DNA from: Planctomycetota bacterium
Lineage (GTDB): Bacteria > Planctomycetota > Planctomycetia > Pirellulales > Pirellulaceae
Reading direction: 5' to 3'
Length of the DNA stretch: 36,442 bases
NCBI GenBank assembly: GCA_029979005.1
Contig: JAPOIJ010000029.1
Coordinates: forward strand, 1-36,442
The notes under the pieces were generated by a model. That model searched no databases. It saw only the letters and a list, made by a program, of their open reading frames with translations, and had not been told where the DNA came from. How positions within the stretch are numbered: position 1 is the stretch's first letter; the number at the start of each line of letters is the position of its first letter. Positions 34,486 through 36,442 of this stretch are shown in pieces. The position numbers were made by a program, and so were the translations under genes.

Positions 34486-35769
34486 TTACTTCCCAGAATT
34501 CAGTGGAATTGCATCCGCGAATGATTTACCGATGTTAGCCAAAATCTTTCCACTGCCGAGATAGTGGTACTCAGCATTCGATTTGCCGATTTTTAAAATT
34601 GAGTATTCACGGGCTGTAAATTCTTTTGTCCGTAAGATTTCGAGAAGGGTGGATTCGAGTTTGTTTTGCTTCTGTAGGGCTTTGAATGTTTCTAAATCGG
34701 CAGCGTTCAATGATTCACCTTGGTTTAGCTCTTGCGCTAGCTCAATTAGGGAACCATTTTTCTTGGATTGATTTATTTTATTTCGGATGGCATTGTCACG
34801 TTCAAGAATCGAATCTAATTCGAGGTCCCAGGAGTTTTCGGTGAGCACGGCGACAACTTGACCGTTGAATTCAGGCTGAGCAGCGGGAGCCGCCATTGCG
34901 TTTCGAAAGTTTTGGTGGATGCCCGCGTACCGTTGCTTGTCTTTATTATATTTGGCAACGGGTCCTCCTGCGCCCATGACACCAATTACAAAAGGACAGT
35001 CCGGAGCCGAGAGGTCATTGCGGATATCGCGGATAAAATTAACCAATACCGAACTGTAGGCGTCGTAGCCGCTTGGTTGATCTCTATTTGGATACGTAGA
35101 ACGGTCTACCATATCGTTCCATCCCTGAAACCAGACAATCCCCGCCAGCTCGTAACCGAGTGAGGAGTCGTAGTCTGGGTAAACCGCTTTGATATCTTTG
35201 AGGACTGATTTCACGTGATCAACAGTTTGTCGATAGTAGAATCCGGTCGCTTTTTTCTTTTCCTGCTTTACTAACTCAATATCTTTTCCTTGTTCTTTCA
35301 AACGATCGAGAGTTTTCTGGTCGAACGGGTACGGGCCAGCAGCAGGGGAACGGAAATCTGTGTTGATGCTTTTTCCTCCCCACGCAGTTTTGATGATCAA
35401 AACTGGCTCTTTCAGCCGCTTCTGCATGTAGATACCGAACGTTAATTCAGGGCCAATTTTTGTGTCGTCGGCACCAAAGCCCGTTGTTAGCTGCCCGGAT
35501 TTCACGCCTTTACTTGAGAGGTAAGAAATCCAAACATCATCAATCAATTTGGACTTTCCGTCATCGGCTAGAATTTCGCTCATCATGGCTTTGCCATCTG
35601 GGTCGATTCCGATGTGAGGCAGCGTGCTAATTTTCGCGTGTCCTTCCATGTTGGACTGGCCGACTAAGACAAACACTTTGAGTGGTGTTTGAGCAAAAAT
35701 CGATGAGTCGTTAGCGGTCAGAACTAGTAGGAAACAGATTACAGTCCATTTTGATAGTAATTTAAACAT
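34486..35769 (-). CDS. Secreted sialate O-acetylesterase-like protein (SASA/DUF303, CE6-type)
   Basis: 427 residues, with signal peptide about 1-26 (CFLLVLTANDSSIFAQ). The SGNH-type esterase is marked by KVFVLVGQSNMEG with Ser39, a middle block ending in AGIVWFQGWNDM, and a C-terminal EYHYLGSGKILANIGKSF with His402. These enzymes remove acetyl groups from carbohydrates. Compared with core SASA proteins there is an insertion of ~100 residues (LELDSILERDNAIRNKIN and following), partly charged helical, before the last His block. It converges on the DUF1080/TIM-barrel gene with a 49-base gap that includes a 5-bp hairpin AGCGG/CCGCT (34436-34449) without T-run. Substrate acetyl-sugar is unknown. 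Confidence 0.9.
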   Translation of the reverse strand: MFKLLSKWTVICFLLVLTANDSSIFAQTPLKVFVLVGQSNMEGHAKISTLPHIGIDPDGKAMMSEILADDGKSKLIDDVWISYLSSKGVKSGQLTTGFGADDTKIGPELTFGIYMQKRLKEPVLIIKTAWGGKSINTDFRSPAAGPYPFDQKTLDRLKEQGKDIELVKQEKKKATGFYYRQTVDHVKSVLKDIKAVYPDYDSSLGYELAGIVWFQGWNDMVDRSTYPNRDQPSGYDAYSSVLVNFIRDIRNDLSAPDCPFVIGVMGAGGPVAKYNKDKQRYAGIHQNFRNAMAAPAAQPEFNGQVVAVLTENSWDLELDSILERDNAIRNKINQSKKNGSLIELAQELNQGESLNAADLETFKALQKQNKLESTLLEILRTKEFTAREYSILKIGKSNAEYHYLGSGKILANIGKSFADAIPLNSGK

Positions 35770-36128
35770 TAAAAATTATTTCCCACTAGCGAAATTTTTA
35801 AGAGATGCGAATTGACTGCCCACACTAAGAGTCTGGGTTGTGGTGTTGCCGCGTCCTAAATACGAACTCATGTTAATATTTAGAGCACGCGTGTCAAACT
35901 CTGAGCAGATGGACACGCGATGCGATTGGATTCGAGGTTGTAGAAATGCGGAACAGCTTTAAAAGTGATGCCAAAAGGATTGGGTCTGCTTTGCCGTGAT
36001 CTTCTTTTGCCGTTTGTTTATTGAAATTGATATCTGAACAGTTTTTTGCCAACGTGATTTCGGTCTTAAATAATATGTTTTAAACTGGCGTAATCCCCCA
36101 AATAATCCTATGCGAGTTTTTCAAATTC
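35770..36128. promoter_or_regulatory. Divergent promoter region with 8-bp inverted repeat
   Basis: 359 bases between divergent genes, no coding frame seen. CGCGTGTC (35888-35895) and GACACGCG (35912-35919) are perfect 8-base arms, 16 bases apart. They could be a regulator site or a leader hairpin for the esterase gene. Confidence 0.35.
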
Positions 36129-36442
36129 ATGAATGTCATTGCTAAGAGTTTGCTTTTGTTATCACTCGGGTTGTCTTCGTTTTTAACGGACGTTCGAGTA
36201 ACAAAGGCTCAACAGCCAGCTTCGCCCCTGGTGGGTAGCTTCGTCAATTATCAAAAAATGCGAGCCGAAACTGAGTTTGGTTTTGATTGGGTTAATGTCA
36301 GTCCGGTCGTGAATTCGGCGAGAGTTGAGGCGGTTCAGCTAGATCCGTCGCGTCCGGGCCATATGTACGTTGCCTTTGGCTCCGGGAATCTATGGAAGAC
36401 AATTAATAATGGGATCACTTGGCGTCCTATTTTTAATGATCA
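36129..36442 (+). CDS. Secreted BNR/sortilin-like propeller protein, 5' part
   Basis: The frame opens at ATG 36129 and runs off the window after 104 codons. The N-terminus is a signal peptide (AKSLLLLSLGLSSFLTDV). After a short linker, FDWVNVSPVVNSARVEAVQ is followed by SRPGHMYVAFGSGNLWKTIN, with NNGITWRPIFND next: the Asp/Ser-box (BNR) pattern with W-K-T-x-N-G-G-x-T-W of sialidase and sortilin/VPS10 propellers. So a large exported propeller protein is expected, as is common in planctomycetes. No ribosome site is clear. Its position next to a sialate O-acetylesterase-like gene is suggestive, but the two are divergent. Confidence 0.8.
   Translation, partial: MNVIAKSLLLLSLGLSSFLTDVRVTKAQQPASPLVGSFVNYQKMRAETEFGFDWVNVSPVVNSARVEAVQLDPSRPGHMYVAFGSGNLWKTINNGITWRPIFND

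Noticed and set aside
1..36442. CRISPR array, insertion sequence, tRNA or prophage
   Set aside because: No regularly spaced repeats, transposase or integrase motifs, cloverleaf T-arm sequences or phage genes were seen.

Overview
The window looks like chromosomal DNA of a planctomycete, most likely a marine Pirellulales-type organism. The evidence is a set of planctomycete habits: PQQ-like beta-propeller proteins with a WxxWxGPNRD-type entry motif, a DUF1559-type domain, ThuA and DUF1080 secreted proteins, a bacterial tetrahydromethanopterin (H4MPT) C1 module, long intergenic stretches, and many starts with weak or no Shine-Dalgarno (SD) sequence. By eye the base composition is near half GC and even throughout. 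I see no insertion sequence, integrase, tRNA, rRNA or CRISPR array.

Layout. (1) 2-3380 (+): 3' end of a secretin, a putative lipoprotein and a FliG-like protein, close together on one strand. (2) 3407-6843 (-): a phospholipase/carboxylesterase-type hydrolase, an SDR protein lacking the usual catalytic Ser and Tyr, and a membrane-anchored beta-propeller. (3) 7766-8623 (+): family 2 glycosyltransferase. (4) 8747-11746: a C1 block, with mtdB-like and fae on the minus strand and a divergent ATP-grasp gene resembling Orf17 of methylotrophs. It has a strong terminator between fae and mtdB and repeated AGGTATT half-sites in the divergent promoter region. (5) 11798-12319 (-): RimI-type acetyltransferase. 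(6) 13015-16860: a secreted lipocalin-like protein, a DUF1559-like lipoprotein, and an OleA-like ketoacyl synthase on the opposite strand. (7) 17442-20634 (+): a class I amidotransferase fold lacking its nucleophilic Cys, a divergent AnmK-like protein without the usual GTSxDG motif, and a small one-pass membrane protein. (8) 20635-21882: no convincing protein gene, but on the minus strand a run of hairpins ending in a strong intrinsic terminator, the best candidate here for an undescribed RNA. (9) 21883-23824 (-): two-gene operon of a membrane-anchored planctomycete protein and a secreted beta-propeller. (10) 24254-36442: ThuA protein, secreted alpha/beta hydrolase, several small membrane proteins, DUF4870 protein, a eukaryote-like UMP-CMP kinase with an extra N-terminal module, a secreted serine hydrolase, a DUF1080/TIM-barrel fusion, a sialate O-acetylesterase-like protein, and the start of a BNR/sortilin-like secreted protein.

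How the genes may work together. Fae condenses formaldehyde with H4MPT, MtdB-type enzyme oxidises methylene-H4MPT, and the ATP-grasp protein is plausibly part of making the cofactor. The right-hand third reads as envelope and periplasmic carbohydrate handling: ThuA, DUF1080 plus sugar-isomerase barrel, esterases and propellers fit modified or 3-keto sugar breakdown, though that assignment is inference. Three proteins (SDR, C26-like, AnmK-like) keep their fold signatures but lack hallmark catalytic residues, a recurring theme of this window.
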